Positions 9,311 through 22,650 are shown, numbered from the stretch's first letter. The stretch: 64,000 bases of DNA from Diadema setosum (GCF_964275005.1 NC_092701.1:33482520-33546519); one strand, 5' to 3'. The notes: generated by a model from the sequence alone, not told the origin. Program-made: numbers and translations.

Positions 9311-11275
9311 AAGATTTTTGTTTTTTTCATTTTGAACAATTTTTCATTAAAATTGAATGACATTTTCCAGTTAAAAATTTGTCTGCACTACCTACTTAGC
9401 TCGGATGGTAAATATGGAACAAGATTTCGGTATTTCAATCACGATTTCAGTTGTGTTTTGTCACACGGCACGGCTCGGAAATATTCTAATCGTAGTTATA
9501 TCACAGTCCCACTTGTGATAAATGTATTATGTTTTAACTAACTGGTGGAATTTCGTTGAAAGCAACGTAGGAAAAATGCATTTTAAATGAGACTAACAAT
9601 ACATATTAGGGCTTAGATATTTGCCAATGAAACTACTGACATTCGTTAGTAACGAAATAGCGATAGAAATGAAGGAAATCCAGCGACTCTAGTAGTACGG
9701 AGTACGAGTGAAGATGCACAATCCGCACGGTCAGGTCGCCTCGCTCAGGCTTGTTTGTCTCCAAAAAATTGGAGACAAGAAAATGTCGCGCATGCGCAGT
9801 CGAGACTGCGAAAAGGCTTATTGAGTTACAATGCATTGTTCACTTTAAAGCTTAAAGTCTGCTCTTTCATAATCCACCCTTCACTAAAATTCATGTCTGG
9901 TGACTTTTTGTTGGTTTTGTGATGCAGGGTCACATATTTGTTCAGAGAGACCACCATCACCACAAAAAAAAAAAAAAAAAAAAAAAAACAACAAAAAAAA
10001 AAAAACAGAAAAGCAAGCAAACAATGGACAGGTGTTTTTGTTTTAGATATTAATTTGTGATACTCTTTGGTGAGACTTGCTTGTCCTTACACACGTATAT
10101 ATATATTCATAGGTACTGTACATGTACAATACTGTATGCATATTATGATGATAAAACTTGAAGTAGTCTAGACTAGATGGTTAATGTTGTAAAATGAAAC
10201 TCAGCAATTTTGAGGAGTCCTAAAGAGCAGAGAAAAGAGATTATTTTGAGCGACTCAAAAGTCAACACTGATATTGATGCTTCTCAATGACCAATTCGAT
10301 TCAAATTTGTGAGCATGGTGAGTAGGTCTACTGAAGTATTTGATTGTCTCGCTCTAATTGGAAATTAAGCTAGAGTCTATTTCAGTCTATCCAATGATTT
10401 GATGCAAATTTGTTTACAGCGGGATTCGAGGTTACGGGCCACACACAATTTTGAACTTAAAATGACTCTACCATACAAGGTAGCGTCTATAAGATTCTAT
10501 TTGATTGCCGTCTTCATCTTAATATCTACAAAGCAATGTAGATCTAACGTTAGGTCTATTCAAAAGTGTAGGCCTAAAGATTGTACTGAAATGTACTGTT
10601 AGAATTTGGCATGTTTTGGCCCATGGCACAAAAGCATTGGTAAACTAAAAATACATCTACAAACCATGGTCACTGGAATGGATTCAGCTCACAGTGCTCA
10701 CAGCTAAGGCAGTTGGCATACTCTGCCAGGCAGTTTGTAAATCTGTCAGGAATGAAGTGGAGACACCTAAACAACATTGAAAGTAATGAAACATCGCTGC
10801 ACTGCACTGCCCGAGTGTGTGACAATCTCTTCTTATCATAATATAAGATTTAGAAGAGATTTGGCATCAATGGTGATAAAAAGCAACATGCACGACTAAT
10901 CTATTAGGAAAAAAACTCCACTCACAGGGTAGTATCTCACTGGAATATGCTACCAAAGTCAGCTGTGACCTGTGGAAGCAACTAATTTTACAGTTAGACC
11001 CCTAACACTAGATTTAACTAGACATAACACTACATAAACAAAACAGATTCAACATGTTGAAGTCAGTAGATGTCTATATAGTATACATAGTTCTAGGTGA
11101 TGGCTGCATTCCTGATCCTGTCAAAGAAGTACAACACTGAACGCTGAACACTAACACTACAGATCATGCAGATTACTTACTTTGCAGAGTAATTTCATTT
11201 AATAAATACTTTAGTAGCAGTCAATACTGCTGACTGGTACCGTATTGCAATAAAAAGGAGTCAAACTCAAGGTAT
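9311..11275. other. intergenic, no gene recognised
   Basis: AT-rich DNA with an A-run at 9963-9988. A short GC-richer patch at 9660-9810 has no reading frame with recognisable domains. No RNA gene seen. Confidence 0.45.
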
Positions 11276-11279
11276 TCAA

Positions 11280-11870
11280 GTTTGACATACAGTGCAGTGG
11301 AAGCTTGCTGAAAGTGGGAGGACTTTCCAGCGGCCCGAAAAGACATGTGAATATGGGTGAATCTTCGTAGACTCTACTGCGGGAATTGACGTGTTGCGCC
11401 GGTTGTACCAGTATCTAGCTACGTAGCAGTTCACTGTGTGCCGGAGAACGTGTTGAAGACCGAAGGCTGCTGAGCTGAGGCAACCTGACTGCACGTATTC
11501 ATGTTCAACACACATAGATCTAGAGGGTCTATTTATCAACAGCATTTTACTTACTAAACCAGCCGTAAAAACTATCAAAACGGGGTGAAATACTTACGAC
11601 AGACCCTCTGCACGCAACGAAATTTCACAACATACAATACGGTTTGACTTCGACTGGTCACGAGAAAAAGATTGCTCACCGTACCGTGTGACGACCACGT
11701 ATAATGCTGTGGAACATAACAGCGCTGGCTCGTTATGTGTGTGTGTGTGTGTGCCGCGCCGACGTACGTATACGTGGTGTCTGCGTCTCTCGTTCGTTCT
11801 TTGATGCACGCATAGCATGACGTGTGGCGTGTGTGATGGGATAAGAGGCTCGATAGCGAAATCGATAGAG
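11280..11870 (-). promoter_or_regulatory. CpG-rich patch, possible minus-strand promoter or first exon
   Basis: This stretch is clearly richer in CG dinucleotides (CGTACCGTGTGACG, GCCGCGCCGACGTACG) than the surrounding AT-rich DNA. On the minus strand, strong donor matches occur at 11598 (GTC then GTAAGTAT) and near 11555 (GTAAGTAA). This would fit an unannotated 5' untranslated exon of a leftward gene. No coding exon follows convincingly, so the call is weak. Confidence 0.25.
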
Positions 11871-12239
11871 AAATAGGCCTAAAATATTAAAAATATATTT
11901 GATCGATATATCAGTATTTATCACGCAACTTTCTATACTACAGTGTACTACATTGTATATAGTAAACTCAGTAAATGATATTGTACAATGTAGTAACTAC
12001 GATTTGAACCACTTTTCACCCATCATCCAGATGTAACTTTTATGCATTGAATGGAAATGAAAAAAAAAAAAATCAAATGCAGCTACAAACAGGGAGATTT
12101 CACTATTACACTACTGTCACAAGGGACATGCTCATTTGACATCACAATTCTTTAACTGTAAAAAAGTGGCACTTTCACTGCGCTTGATAAAGGCATTGAT
12201 AGACAATATTATTTACTGGACCTCACCAATTTGGGAAAT

Positions 12240-13254
12240 TCAATTCAATTCAATTCAATCATAGTTTATTTCCAATCAACGAAAATCAAAACATAGTACA
12301 AAGTATACATGTCATGAAATGATATTGTTCAAACATTTGCAAAATTCATGTAGTATCCGAGATAAATTATATGACAACATTACAATAATTAAGGAGGAAC
12401 AATACATATGTACTTCGTGGGCGTGCGGAAAATAGATTCGATTATGGAAAATAGTGATCCACTAAAAAGCAAAGCTTGTGGGACGTGGATCGCTAGATAA
12501 ATAATGAGTAAATAATAATATAGTATTCGAGGTTTTTTTATAGCTATTATATTTGATATAGATTATTTAGTCATTTGTAAAGATATACATGTAGTTATAT
12601 TGAGATACGCAGGTCGGGAAAAAAAATAAGAATAGAATATCAATGCTAATGCCCGGGCACTGTTCACTGAACCACGTGTACCGGGAAAATATGACAAGGA
12701 CAACACACTCGTACACACATGTACCCACACACATATAAGACGCGAGACAGTACCGAGAGGAGTAGAAGACGGTAACAATACAAGTCTACGAAGAACAAAA
12801 GACAGGAAAGGAAGAGGAGAGAAGAAAGAAGAGAGGTCTGCATATACAGAACACACCAAGTGCTGCGACATCAGGACATGTGAAAGCTCAAGCATGAATT
12901 AAAACAATTTGAATTATGTAGAATTATAAGTAGAGAGTAGGTGTTTTCTGAATTTGTATTTAAATGTGACGAATTTGGGGGAATCTTTTAAACTATCATC
13001 TAGATTATTCCAAAGTTTGGGTCCGGTATATGTACTTTGGGCTTGTGCGGTTCTCATTAATGGAAGATGAAATTCATCGGATCGTCGCGTGGGATAGTTA
13101 TGTACATGACTAGTAATTGTTTTGAATAATATGTTATTGAAATCATCACGTCCAGCACTTGTATTTTTGTTTTGTTTCGTCACTAATTGATAATGTCGCT
13201 CCATTGCCAGTGAGAATTGTCTGTTACAAACAAGATATCTATACAGGGCTTACA
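12240..13254 (-). mobile_element. 5'-truncated non-LTR retrotransposon (LINE) 3' end
   Basis: On the minus strand the frame ending at 12914 carries the C-terminal signature of CR1/Jockey-type reverse-transcriptase ORFs: YRYLVCNRQFSLA, HNYPTRRSDEFHLP, GPKLWNNL and FKYKFRKHLL. An untranslated tail follows and ends in an AATAAA-containing stretch plus three to four copies of ATTGA. The 5' break is near 13254, where the frame meets a stop. Only the last hundred or so residues of the ORF remain, so the copy is dead. Confidence 0.75.
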
Positions 13255-13783
13255 TTTTTCTTTTCAAACTCAATATGAAAATTAATGAAGATGGTCTGCG
13301 GACATATATACATATTGGACGAGTAGCTCATCAGTGTTTGAAACATAATAATAAACACTGAATATTTAATACAAGTGTAGGCCTACTGATGTTTTTGGGT
13401 CTTCAAGTTGGTTTTCCTTTGATGTATAATTTTCTCTATCTAATTGCTTTAAAGTCATTTATCAAAAATAATTATAATTGACTAGGGCCTACGCATCATT
13501 ATGTTTGTTTCATTTTATTTGATATAATCGCATGGCATGTTGTTGTTGTTGTTGTTTTGTGCATATCGTTTTACTATACTTTTAGCTCTAGTTGATTTTA
13601 CGTTATAGTCCAGGAATCGATGAAGGTCTTTGATCGTATTGGGTTTCATAATTATGATTATAATCCCACTATTGAAAATGGGGGTTCTCAAAAATGCTAT
13701 TCAGAAACGCCTCAATAAGTTAAAAAAGAAGAAGAAGAATGTATAGGTACTTACACTTTAATTGTTTTTATCCATATATATCC

Positions 13784-14045
13784 ATATGAAGAGTTTGTTT
13801 GCAAAAACCGATAAGTCCATATTTGCCAAATGGAGATATTTGCGATTAAAGGTAAAAAAAAAACAAAGAGAATAATAAGAAAATTTTTGCTTCTTTTGAC
13901 CATAACTTCAAAAATGTACCTTTATATATTACAGTGACTAATATATCATTTAAAAGGTATTATTTTGTACTTTATGACAGAGACCGTACTTCAAAATCTT
14001 CAAAATTTATGGACGTATCGGTTTTTGCGAACAAACTCTTCATAT
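13784..14045. mobile_element. 262-bp MITE with about 40-bp terminal inverted repeats
   Basis: The left arm ATATGAAGAGTTTGTTTGCA plus AAAACCGATAAGTCCAT is answered at the right end by GGACGTATCGG then TTTTTGCGAACAAACTCTTC. Flanks are TA-rich, consistent with a TA target site, but this is not decisive. The open frame across it is fortuitous. Confidence 0.65.
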
Positions 14046-14299
14046 ATTTATCTATATACGATGTAAAATGGAGGGGTTATACATTCTATGTGTTCATTCA
14101 AAGTGATTTTCCTGGAAATATCTATGAGAAAAGAGTTGAGACGCTTCTTTAGGGATTTTTTTTTTTTTTTTGGGGGGGGGGGAATGGGTGAAATCGAACA
14201 TTGATTTTATCAACAATATTTTCTTTTAACGTATTTCAAAAGCATTGCATGGTGAAACAATCTAGAATTTAACGTTATCAAGGAGATGAAGGTTCTGAC

Positions 14300-14430
14300 T
14301 AATGAGACATCATACAACTAGTAATTTCCATAACATGTGCATGTATGTTTATACACATTGCTTCTGTTTTTATTGTGTACATAATGTACTTTTGATTTAT
14401 TTTGTCCTGAATAAATTGAATTGAATTGAA
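14300..14430 (+). mobile_element. LINE 3' tail fragment
   Basis: Ends in AATAAATTGAATTGAATTGA, the same tail grammar as the minus-strand LINE at 12240 and the tail at 14978. Only untranslated sequence remains; the left limit is uncertain. Confidence 0.4.
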
Positions 14431-14977
14431 TCAATTAGTTGAGTGCATTGATTCTGTTGTACTTACTAGTAATGAACTTATTACTTTGTGGATTGGTAGT
14501 TGGCGTAATGGGGAAGGGGCTACATACAACGCTATAACGGTAATCACTATTATTGCATCTGTCCTAATGGAAATATGAATAGTGGATTGGCATGTGAATG
14601 AATAAATCCACTAATGAATAGTGCCAGTGGATTGGCACGTACATGATGTAAAGGGGGAGGGAGAGTATGAGATCAATCGCGCGTAAACGCAGACCAATGA
14701 CTTCATTATAAACACGTATTATTATAGAGACATGCGATAGAAGGAATACGTTCTACCAGTGAGGGAGAAAGAACTCCTGTAACCAGGGATGGGGAAGATC
14801 TCTTCCACCCGGGCCCTGCACAACACATGTACACTGCGGCGGACGGAAGATTATTACCATTGTGTGGTGTGAGACAAAAGAGGGCAGCCTCTTGCACCTG
14901 ACTTTCACTGCGTCCCATGAAGGGTTATATGGCTATATGTAACCAAAGTTTACGTGAGTAAAACAGGCCGTAATCAT

Positions 14978-15330
14978 TCAATTCAATTCAATTCAGTGTA
15001 TTATTCCATTCATATCAGATCAATCAGAAGACATAGTGATCTGATGAGGACATGACCCTGGAAGTCACAAAGACAGAGGTAATAACTTGTGTTGGGATGC
15101 CGTGATATACAATAATCACAACAGTGTGAATGAAATTGATACCAAAATGACGTATATATATAGGCCTACAAACACACATAAAATACCAATACAGAGAAGG
15201 AAGAATTGAAAAGGAGAAGAAAAAGAAATAAGCAAGATACAAGTTAACAGACTCCAACCTCCTCCCTCTAACCCCCCCCCCAAACACACGAACAAAACAA
15301 CAACCCACAACTTAACAGTGTACATGCATG
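14978..15330 (-). mobile_element. LINE 3' tail fragment, minus strand
   Basis: Read on the minus strand, it ends in three to four ATTGA repeats preceded by GGAATAATACACTG. No reverse-transcriptase sequence survives. The boundary away from the tail is a guess. Confidence 0.4.
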
Positions 15331-17579
15331 CTTGTTTTATATCTACCCTAGATCAACAATTCTGACAATTACTTTTTACAGTGAACAATAAATACAGGTA
15401 TTTCTTACATCTGTATTTTAATACATTCACAGATTAGATACTGGTTACATGCAGAGTGAGTTTCAAAGTGTTTATCCTGTGAAACGAATATTATACTGGT
15501 ATAGGGCAATCAACACATATGACTTGCAAGGTGTAGACAAGTCAGTGATCGCGTGCTGAAATTATGAAAGATCTTGTTGAGGGAAAAGGGTCTCTAAAAC
15601 AGGACGGTATGGCTTTGTTCATAGTTTTGTACACAAAACACCTTGTTTAAAAAGCAGTTTATCATGAATAATATTGTCATCAGTCTCATATTCTGATAGC
15701 GATATTGTTCAGGATTGCTTCTATAAGCAAGGCACCAACTATTATTCTAACAGCTTTATTTTCAAGACAGATTGCTTGTTTGTTTGTTTGTTTGTTTGTT
15801 TGTTTGTTTGCTTTTTTAAAGGTGCAAGTGGCATAATGTTTGCCATACCAAATTGCATTAAGAGAAATAGGAGAGGGTGAGTAACAATCCCAATATATTT
15901 TTGATACAAAATGTGCCGGAGTCAGTAATCAATATACAATATCAATGCTGTCAGATACCTTTCTCACAACTTATCTTATGCCGACAAAGTTCTCTCTTTC
16001 GATGGTTTAGGAGAGGGGAAATGGCAGACAAGGGGGGGGGGGGGGAGAGGAGGTATAATAATGTTATTCACATTAATATACAAGGAACAATAAAAAATCA
16101 GAATTGTGTTCATAATGTCAGCATAATAATCATAGAAGAGTACCTCATTCAGAGCGATTTTTTATTTCTTTAGAGTAATCTCACGCAATTGTGCAGTTAA
16201 GACACTGTCTTACACGGCAGATGAGAGTGGAAAAAACAAACCAACAACGCAATGTGGAAATTTCATAACGTAATTACTGTGTTTTAAGACATCACACTAT
16301 CTCAGAAAATCGAAACAAATCTGACTGCAGACTCCTTTTACAAAACCGAAGCAAAACAATAGCAAACTTGCAAAGAATACATGCAACCAAGCAAACATAC
16401 ATAAAAATAACAAGGCAGGGGATCCGGTTGTAACCTTTTTGTTTCTTTACATGTTTGTTTGTTTGTTTTGGTTTGATGCCCTTATCAGAGGCACATCAAG
16501 ACATTGGGAGGGTGGTGAGGCAGCAATACCATGGGATGGCGGTCAAACATATAACTCAAGAAACAAGCAAACCATTAAGCAAACAATCTTAATGAATAAA
16601 ACAAAAACACAAATAGAAACCAACCAAGCAACGAAAAGTTTGTGTACCAAAATAACAATTACTTAAAGATCATGTTTTAATATTAATTTTGATTATTACA
16701 AGACACATTATGCTGTATATAGTATGCAGTGCAGATGTAGTGGATGTCTTTCACAAAATTAATATTGATTTATTGTAATTCATAGTGTGAGATTGCCACA
16801 AAATTCTGGATAATTAGTTATTAATAATGTTTCTGTTTCTGTTGCACACATGAGTGCACACACACACACGCGCACAGACATACACACACACACGCACACA
16901 CGCACACACACACTATAAACAAACACAATACACTCGTGCAAGCATAGGCAAACACTCATGAATGTGAACATAATGAACGGGAGGCTGAATAATACATGGT
17001 GTACAAAAGAAAGACATATAGAGAGATACAAAGTAACTATATACAGATCATCAGGTTTTATGGAGTGCAGAATTTGTTGAAGTGACGAAAAATAATATGA
17101 TACATAATACTTTATCAATATATAGGGAGATGGAGAGAGAGAGAGAGAGAGATGGACCTGGGAAAGGGAGGAAGAACATGGGGGTGGGGGAGTGGGGGAG
17201 GGGAAGGGGGAAAGGGAGAAGAGGGAGGGGTACATCGGAATTTATGTCAGGTTGAGTGAGCGCATTCCAAGTAGGGCCTACCGACTACAGTATATGATCT
17301 TTACGACATCATCCTTCATTGTGCAAGCCATACTCGCAGTTACATCGATTCCACTAGTCAAGAAATAACACAAACGTCCATCCCATGCATCTTGTCTCCC
17401 CGAGGTCAAGATTGATCTCACAGAGATACGGCCTACATAGGAGATGATAAATTATACATAATAAAGACGAAGACGGGGGGGGGGGGGGGTGGGAAGTCGA
17501 GGGACAATTCAAAGAAAAAAACAAACAAACAAACAAACCAGAATGATCACTCTATACGATCACGGAGTCTACACTGCAT
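15331..17579. other. intergenic with simple repeats, no gene recognised
   Basis: Holds a TTTG run (15776-15808), a G-run near 16035, a CA-rich microsatellite (16859-16914) and an AG/GGGA-rich stretch (17130-17230). The open frames here are low-complexity. Confidence 0.5.
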
Positions 17580-17830
17580 TCAGGTAATTGGCGCGCGCTG
17601 CGCCTGATTTTCCGCCGCGCGTCGCCACCACTCCAATGGCGCCATCACTAGCAGACGGTATACCGCGGAGCAGTGTATAGTGTTGAGTGCTGGCAGCAGG
17701 TTCTCATCTCTCAGTAAAGTTGGTGTTTCATCAGCTGAAAGGAAGTCTCCTCTGTTCCGGGCAAATCCGCATCTCGTACGACACTCGGACAGGACGGGCA
17801 TCATCTCTAATGTGACCCAGTTTTCGATCT
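17580..17830. promoter_or_regulatory. CpG-rich patch, possible promoter or exon
   Basis: A sharp GC- and CpG-rich island (GCGCGCGCTGCGCC, CCGCCGCGCGTCGCC, ATGGCGCC) in AT-rich DNA. A minus-strand frame of 103 codons crosses it without known domains. It could be a first exon or promoter of an unrecognised gene, or a transposon fragment. Confidence 0.25.
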
Positions 17831-18413
17831 TAGATAAGGTTGGTGATCTGTGATCTGTGTATTTTTTTCGGTAGTTACATAAAGGAAACAAAAAGTTGTT
17901 TGTGTACTTTGTTGATTGTTTTGTTTGACTTGGTTCGTTATATTGGTTTGTGTCTTTACCCTAAATTCTCTCAGTTTGGTTAACTGTTATTTTATATGTA
18001 ATCTTTAACACTTTAAAGGTAATTTGACAATGTAATTTTTGAAATCCCTTGTGTAATTTGCTTTTATTTGAGGCTCGTAATATCTCTGTGCATCACGTGT
18101 TAAGCCTGAGGTATTTTACAAGATGTAAGACATCAAACGATAAGCAAATTAATATAATCAGTGGCAAATGCCCAATTCTACGTGCTTTTGAGAAACATTT
18201 CACCTGTTTCTGTTGTTTATACGACCCAAAGGTTTGTAACCAATCAATCCTATGATACATTAATTGTATAAGATCTGTTGATTCGTTCATAAAAAGTAAG
18301 ATTTTAAAAGGAGACATGCAAGGCAGCTAGGTGGGAATATCGGTCATCTTGGAAACTATAATGAATGTGTTTGCTATAACTATTATGGGATGCAAGATTT
18401 CAACAGATCTCAA

Positions 18414-18603
18414 CACTCTAAAAACACAAATGTTGAATTAGCATTTAAAAGGGCCGAGGAGTGACAACATTTTCAAAGTGTTGGTTTTCCTGCTAGATTC
18501 AACATTTAAAATGTTATTTTAAAAGTTGGATGCAACACTTCAAAAAATGCTGTCACTCCTCGGCCCTTTTAAATGTTGATTCAACATTTGCGTTTTTAGA
18601 GTG
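18414..18603. mobile_element. 190-bp palindromic MITE with CACTCTAAAAA termini
   Basis: The sequence is an imperfect palindrome. CACTCTAAAAACACAAATGT at the left is answered at the right end, and the inner word AAAAGGGCCGAGGAGTGACA is answered by TGTCACTCCTCGGCCCTTTT. There is no coding sequence. The arms are highly conserved, suggesting a fairly recent insertion; target duplication is not obvious. Confidence 0.7.
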
Positions 18604-19131
18604 AATGATTACCGTTTACACGATACTGTGTGATATATCCGTCCAAGAATTGAGAAGCGACGGTATTATATCGAAGTGATTCTAACTTCATATTTTTATT
18701 ATTATACGCACTTATTCAAATTATAACATTAAACACCATAGAACACTCTCCATGTTTTTATAGAGTTCTTTCCTTTTAGAAAAAAAAAAACTGTCAGTAC
18801 TTTGATTTGAAGGTTTGATTCCAATGAACGTGTGAGCAGCTATAAATTGCACCAGGTCAAATGAGACCAGTTTACTATACCAAGCTTAGTTTTACGCTAC
18901 AGAAAATCGTTAATAACAACAAATACTTTTCTTGACAACTTGACATCGACGGCTTGCCTCAGTGCATTTCAGGTATGCAGTTATATGGGTATAGTAGTTA
19001 CTGGATGTGAGTTACTAAAGTAGTTATTATCATACCTGATTAGACATACTGTAGGTCCCTGTCAGAGAGCGGATTTCAAAAACACAGTCATGGTTATCTG
19101 GTCTATTATCAAAGGATTCACACAAACCATT

Positions 19132-19134
<3 letters not shown>

Positions 19135-19177
<43 letters not shown>

Positions 19178-19181
19178 TTCT
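19135..19181. repeat. (TC)n microsatellite
   Basis: An almost uninterrupted CT run. The apparent minus-strand RERERE frame is a translation of it. Confidence 0.85.
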
Positions 19182-19214
19182 TCGATCCTTCAATATTGCG
19201 GACAATACTTCGCA

Positions 19215-19579
19215 TTAAAGGGATTGTATAGTTTTGGTCGAGACCTAATTTCAGGTTTCTAACATTTTTGGTGAGATAATGAGAAACCTCTTATGAAATA
19301 ATTATGAAAGAGCATGTAATTCTATGAGGAATTCAATTGATGAAAATTGGTTTTGAAATGGCTGAGATATCCAAAAAAGAGCGATTCTAATAAAGTGTGG
19401 GACCCACACTTTATTACGATCGCTTTGTTTTACTTTATTTTTCCCGATTTTCATCAAATAAACTTTGAATTCCTCATAAAATGGTATGCTCTGTACTATA
19501 TCATAAGTGGTTTCTTGGTATCTCGCAAAAAGTTTAAAGCCCAATTCTCATCTCCACCAATTCTGTACCATCCCTTTAA
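19215..19579. mobile_element. TTAA-flanked foldback element (copy 2, full length)
   Basis: Runs from TTAAAGGGATTGTATAG to CTGTACCATCCCTTTAA with TTAA at both ends. The two halves fold on each other about the centre GTGTGGGACCCACAC. It carries the family words GGCTGAGATATCC, GATGAAAATTGG and GAGCGATTCTAATAAAG. It is the best intact reference for the copies at 853, 42990 and 52137. Confidence 0.8.
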
Positions 19580-22011
19580 TGAACCTTAATCGACCTGTAT
19601 GCGAATAGCATGATATCAAAAATGTATGCGTACATCCCTGCATAACAAAGGTTGCTCCTGCATACACCCAGAAAACTTGACAGCGGTTTGTCCGACATTG
19701 CGGCAACCAACTTAACGCTGACTAAATAAACTCCGAGCTGTATATACATTGATGGATAGAATATAACTAATAACTCTGTCTTCAGGGTAAAATATCCATA
19801 AATCTGGATAAGTGAGCAGGCGTTATCCTACGAGACGTATCAGATCATTCTTGTGACGGTGTGATCTTGGTCACTGCTGTAATAATTGCATAGCAGTGAT
19901 AATGCCTATCATTATCAGGTGATGTTATATTGTCGATGACAACGTGGAAGACAAAAATTACTTTAAAGGGTGGAACTTACTGGGTGTAGAAGTGGAAGGA
20001 AAATGAAATGACCGGAAACTCCGAGATGATAATACTTTGCTCGACCAGTTCTTGAATCTGTGATATGTAGACCTAATTACATACTGTATCGAGAAGTCAG
20101 CATTGATGTGGATGTAAGGGGAAGGTCACAATTATTGAAGAAAATGACATTAATTTAAAAAGACATAAACAATCCCCTTTCTGTCGTGCCCGTGACAGCC
20201 ATAATTACTGTGCAATGAGCATTACACGGTGATGGCGACTTGACAGCCTGTACCGATAGAAGAAGGGGAGTACAGGTGAATAGTCTACAGTGTGACAGAG
20301 CTAAACGCTTCTGTATGCAGTCCAAACAGTATCTTGACGTCACCAATCCTCAATTTTCAGCGGTTTGCCGTGCTCACGATTTGTGAAGAAAACAAAGTGT
20401 ACCGCAATTTCGATTAACTTCGATCGCCAAAATGATCGTATGGGGGGGGGGGGGGGGAGGCCATAGTTTTCTCTTATTGTCTACATGTATGCCCTGAATG
20501 TAACAATTGTAATCATTCTATCATATTACCTCCCGTGATTGTCTGTCTAGTCTGTTAGTAGTCTGGTTAACCCTTTTTTTTTTCCTGCTTTGAGTATATC
20601 CATTAGCACAGAAGATAGTGTAAGCACTGTCAAATGTTCCTGGCACATGTCAAGGGTTACGTTCCCGTGATTCAGCAGGTGCAGGACCTATACACATGAA
20701 ATAAAACGTATTTCGCGAAGTGTACGACGGCGTTTTTTCCCCGAGATTACGTATAGAAAATCCTCAATCCCTCAAAATGTAATAAAGTGAAGTATATATA
20801 GCCCTTAGTCATTATAACGGTTCGTTTAACCAATGCACGTAAGTAAATGCTTGTTATCTTTTTTCTGCACAAGCGTTGATGTCAATGTATTTCGTAAAAT
20901 TCATATGAATCTTCGCAATGTCCAACGTGTAAAAGTTCTTTTAATGTCGACGATTGACTGAACTTCCAAGGAAAACATATTGTATAGTCATGTATATCTA
21001 CGGAGCTCAAAAATGACAACTATATTAAAGATGCATCCTTTCTTTGCTACAGCAGTAAAAACTGCTTTCTGGTCGTCAAACTGCATGATATCAATTTTGT
21101 TTAAATAATATTATGAATAGATAGTATGGAACTTAATAAAAAGACATGAATGCTCAAACTGTTAGGCATTAATAGAGATGATTTGCAATTACAGAATTAA
21201 GGGAGTAATTGTTTGACTAATATTGTACTTACAGTAGGCCTATATACATTCAAAACTTCTATACCAATCAATATTGCAAGAGATTATTTAGCACAGGGGT
21301 GGAGATTGCAAACTTCATTAAATTGAGGGAGACAAAGGGAAGAAAACTCGTACCGCAATATTCACCCATCCGTTCAATAATCTCTTGCTCTCATTTTAAT
21401 ATGCCTTGTCCGCCTTGGACTATACGTAACATCACAGTGTCAGAAAATTGGAGCTTGGGTATGTTCCAAGTTCATAGCCGAAGCGGTATAGTGTTGCTGC
21501 CCGGAAAGCAGTTGATGACGAGTTCGATTCCCGCTGGTTTCTTCTTTCGACATGTGTGTTAAAAATGTAGAATAAGCAGTTGCGATCTTACAAATTTTAT
21601 TTGACAGAGGGAAACAAATTGAAGAAAACTATAGTACCTCATACTGCCGATCAAGTAAGAAAGAGACTATTTGGATTAAAAACATTAAAACTGATGCAGA
21701 TGCATCATGAAGGCTTTTAGAATAGGAACAAGCGCCCCTTATCATTATGCTTATACCCCCGGAAAGGTTTTTGACAGTCACTGGTTTCAAGGTATATGCA
21801 GGGAGTGACATTCTAAACTGACGGACTGCTTTCGTGAACATGAACGTTCTTGAAAACAAGTGGTTTTTTTTTGTTCTTTTTGGTTTTTGACAGTAGAATC
21901 CAATGACATGAATGTTTTCACATGCTTCTCCCTTGGTATAGATGACTAGTGATACCAGCTTTCTCTACTCTTCAAAATGCAGTCATTTTGCCAAAGATGG
22001 GCATTACCCGC
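19580..22011. other. intergenic, no gene recognised
   Basis: AT-rich with a G-run near 20443-20457. A weak tRNA-like A/B-box pair lies at 21475-21531 but does not fold well. No exon pattern seen. Confidence 0.45.
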
Positions 22012-22581
22012 TTAAAGGACAAGTTCACCTTTATAGCCCTTTGGGTGGAGTGAAGGCAGCAATATTAGTAGGGCACATCAGTGATAGTTTGAGGAAAATC
22101 GGACAATCCGTTAAAAAATTATGAATTTTTGAAGCTTCTGCTTAGTCACCGCTGGATGAGAAGACTACTATAACTTGTGATGTCACATGTGTACAACGAT
22201 ATAAAGAAAGAATAAAGAAAATTCAACATACATTTGTATTTCCATTTTTCTCACATAGCAAAAGAACACTCGACTTCTCTCTTTTGGAAAACCGGGGAAA
22301 TTACCCTTAACATACATCAGTAACAAGACGAAGAAATGTGCACCTTATTCAAAAAGTAAAGTTTTGTGAAATGCTCTTTTTATTTTCCTTATAACATGTA
22401 TAACGTTGTACGCAAGTAACATCATACACTGTCCAGCAGTGACTTAGCAGACACTTCAAAAATTCATAACTTTTAAACGGATTGTCCGATTTTCCCCAAA
22501 CTTTCACTGATATTGTGTTCTACTAACATTGTTGTCTTCACTCAATCCACATATATAATATGAAGGTGGACTTGTCCTTTA
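22012..22581. mobile_element. TTAA-type foldback element, family 2 (copy 1)
   Basis: The left end TTAAAGGACAAGTTCACCTT is answered by AAGGTGGACTTGTCCTTTA at the right end. Inner matches include GAGGAAAATCGGACAATCCG versus CGGATTGTCCGATTTTCCCC. A related copy at 62231-62802 shares the internal order (GCTGGATGAGAAGACT, TTACCCTTAACAT). Confidence 0.75.
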
Positions 22582-22614
22582 CGGTTCCAATTATTGTGCC
22601 GTCTTAAGTTAAGA

Positions 22615-22616
<2 letters not shown>

Positions 22617-22650
<34 letters not shown>

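Noticed and set aside
21467..21540. tRNA-like sequence with A box (TAGCCGAAGCGG) and B box (GAGTTCGATTCCC)
   Set aside because: Acceptor and T stems do not pair and the anticodon loop is eight bases. At best it is a decayed tRNA fragment.
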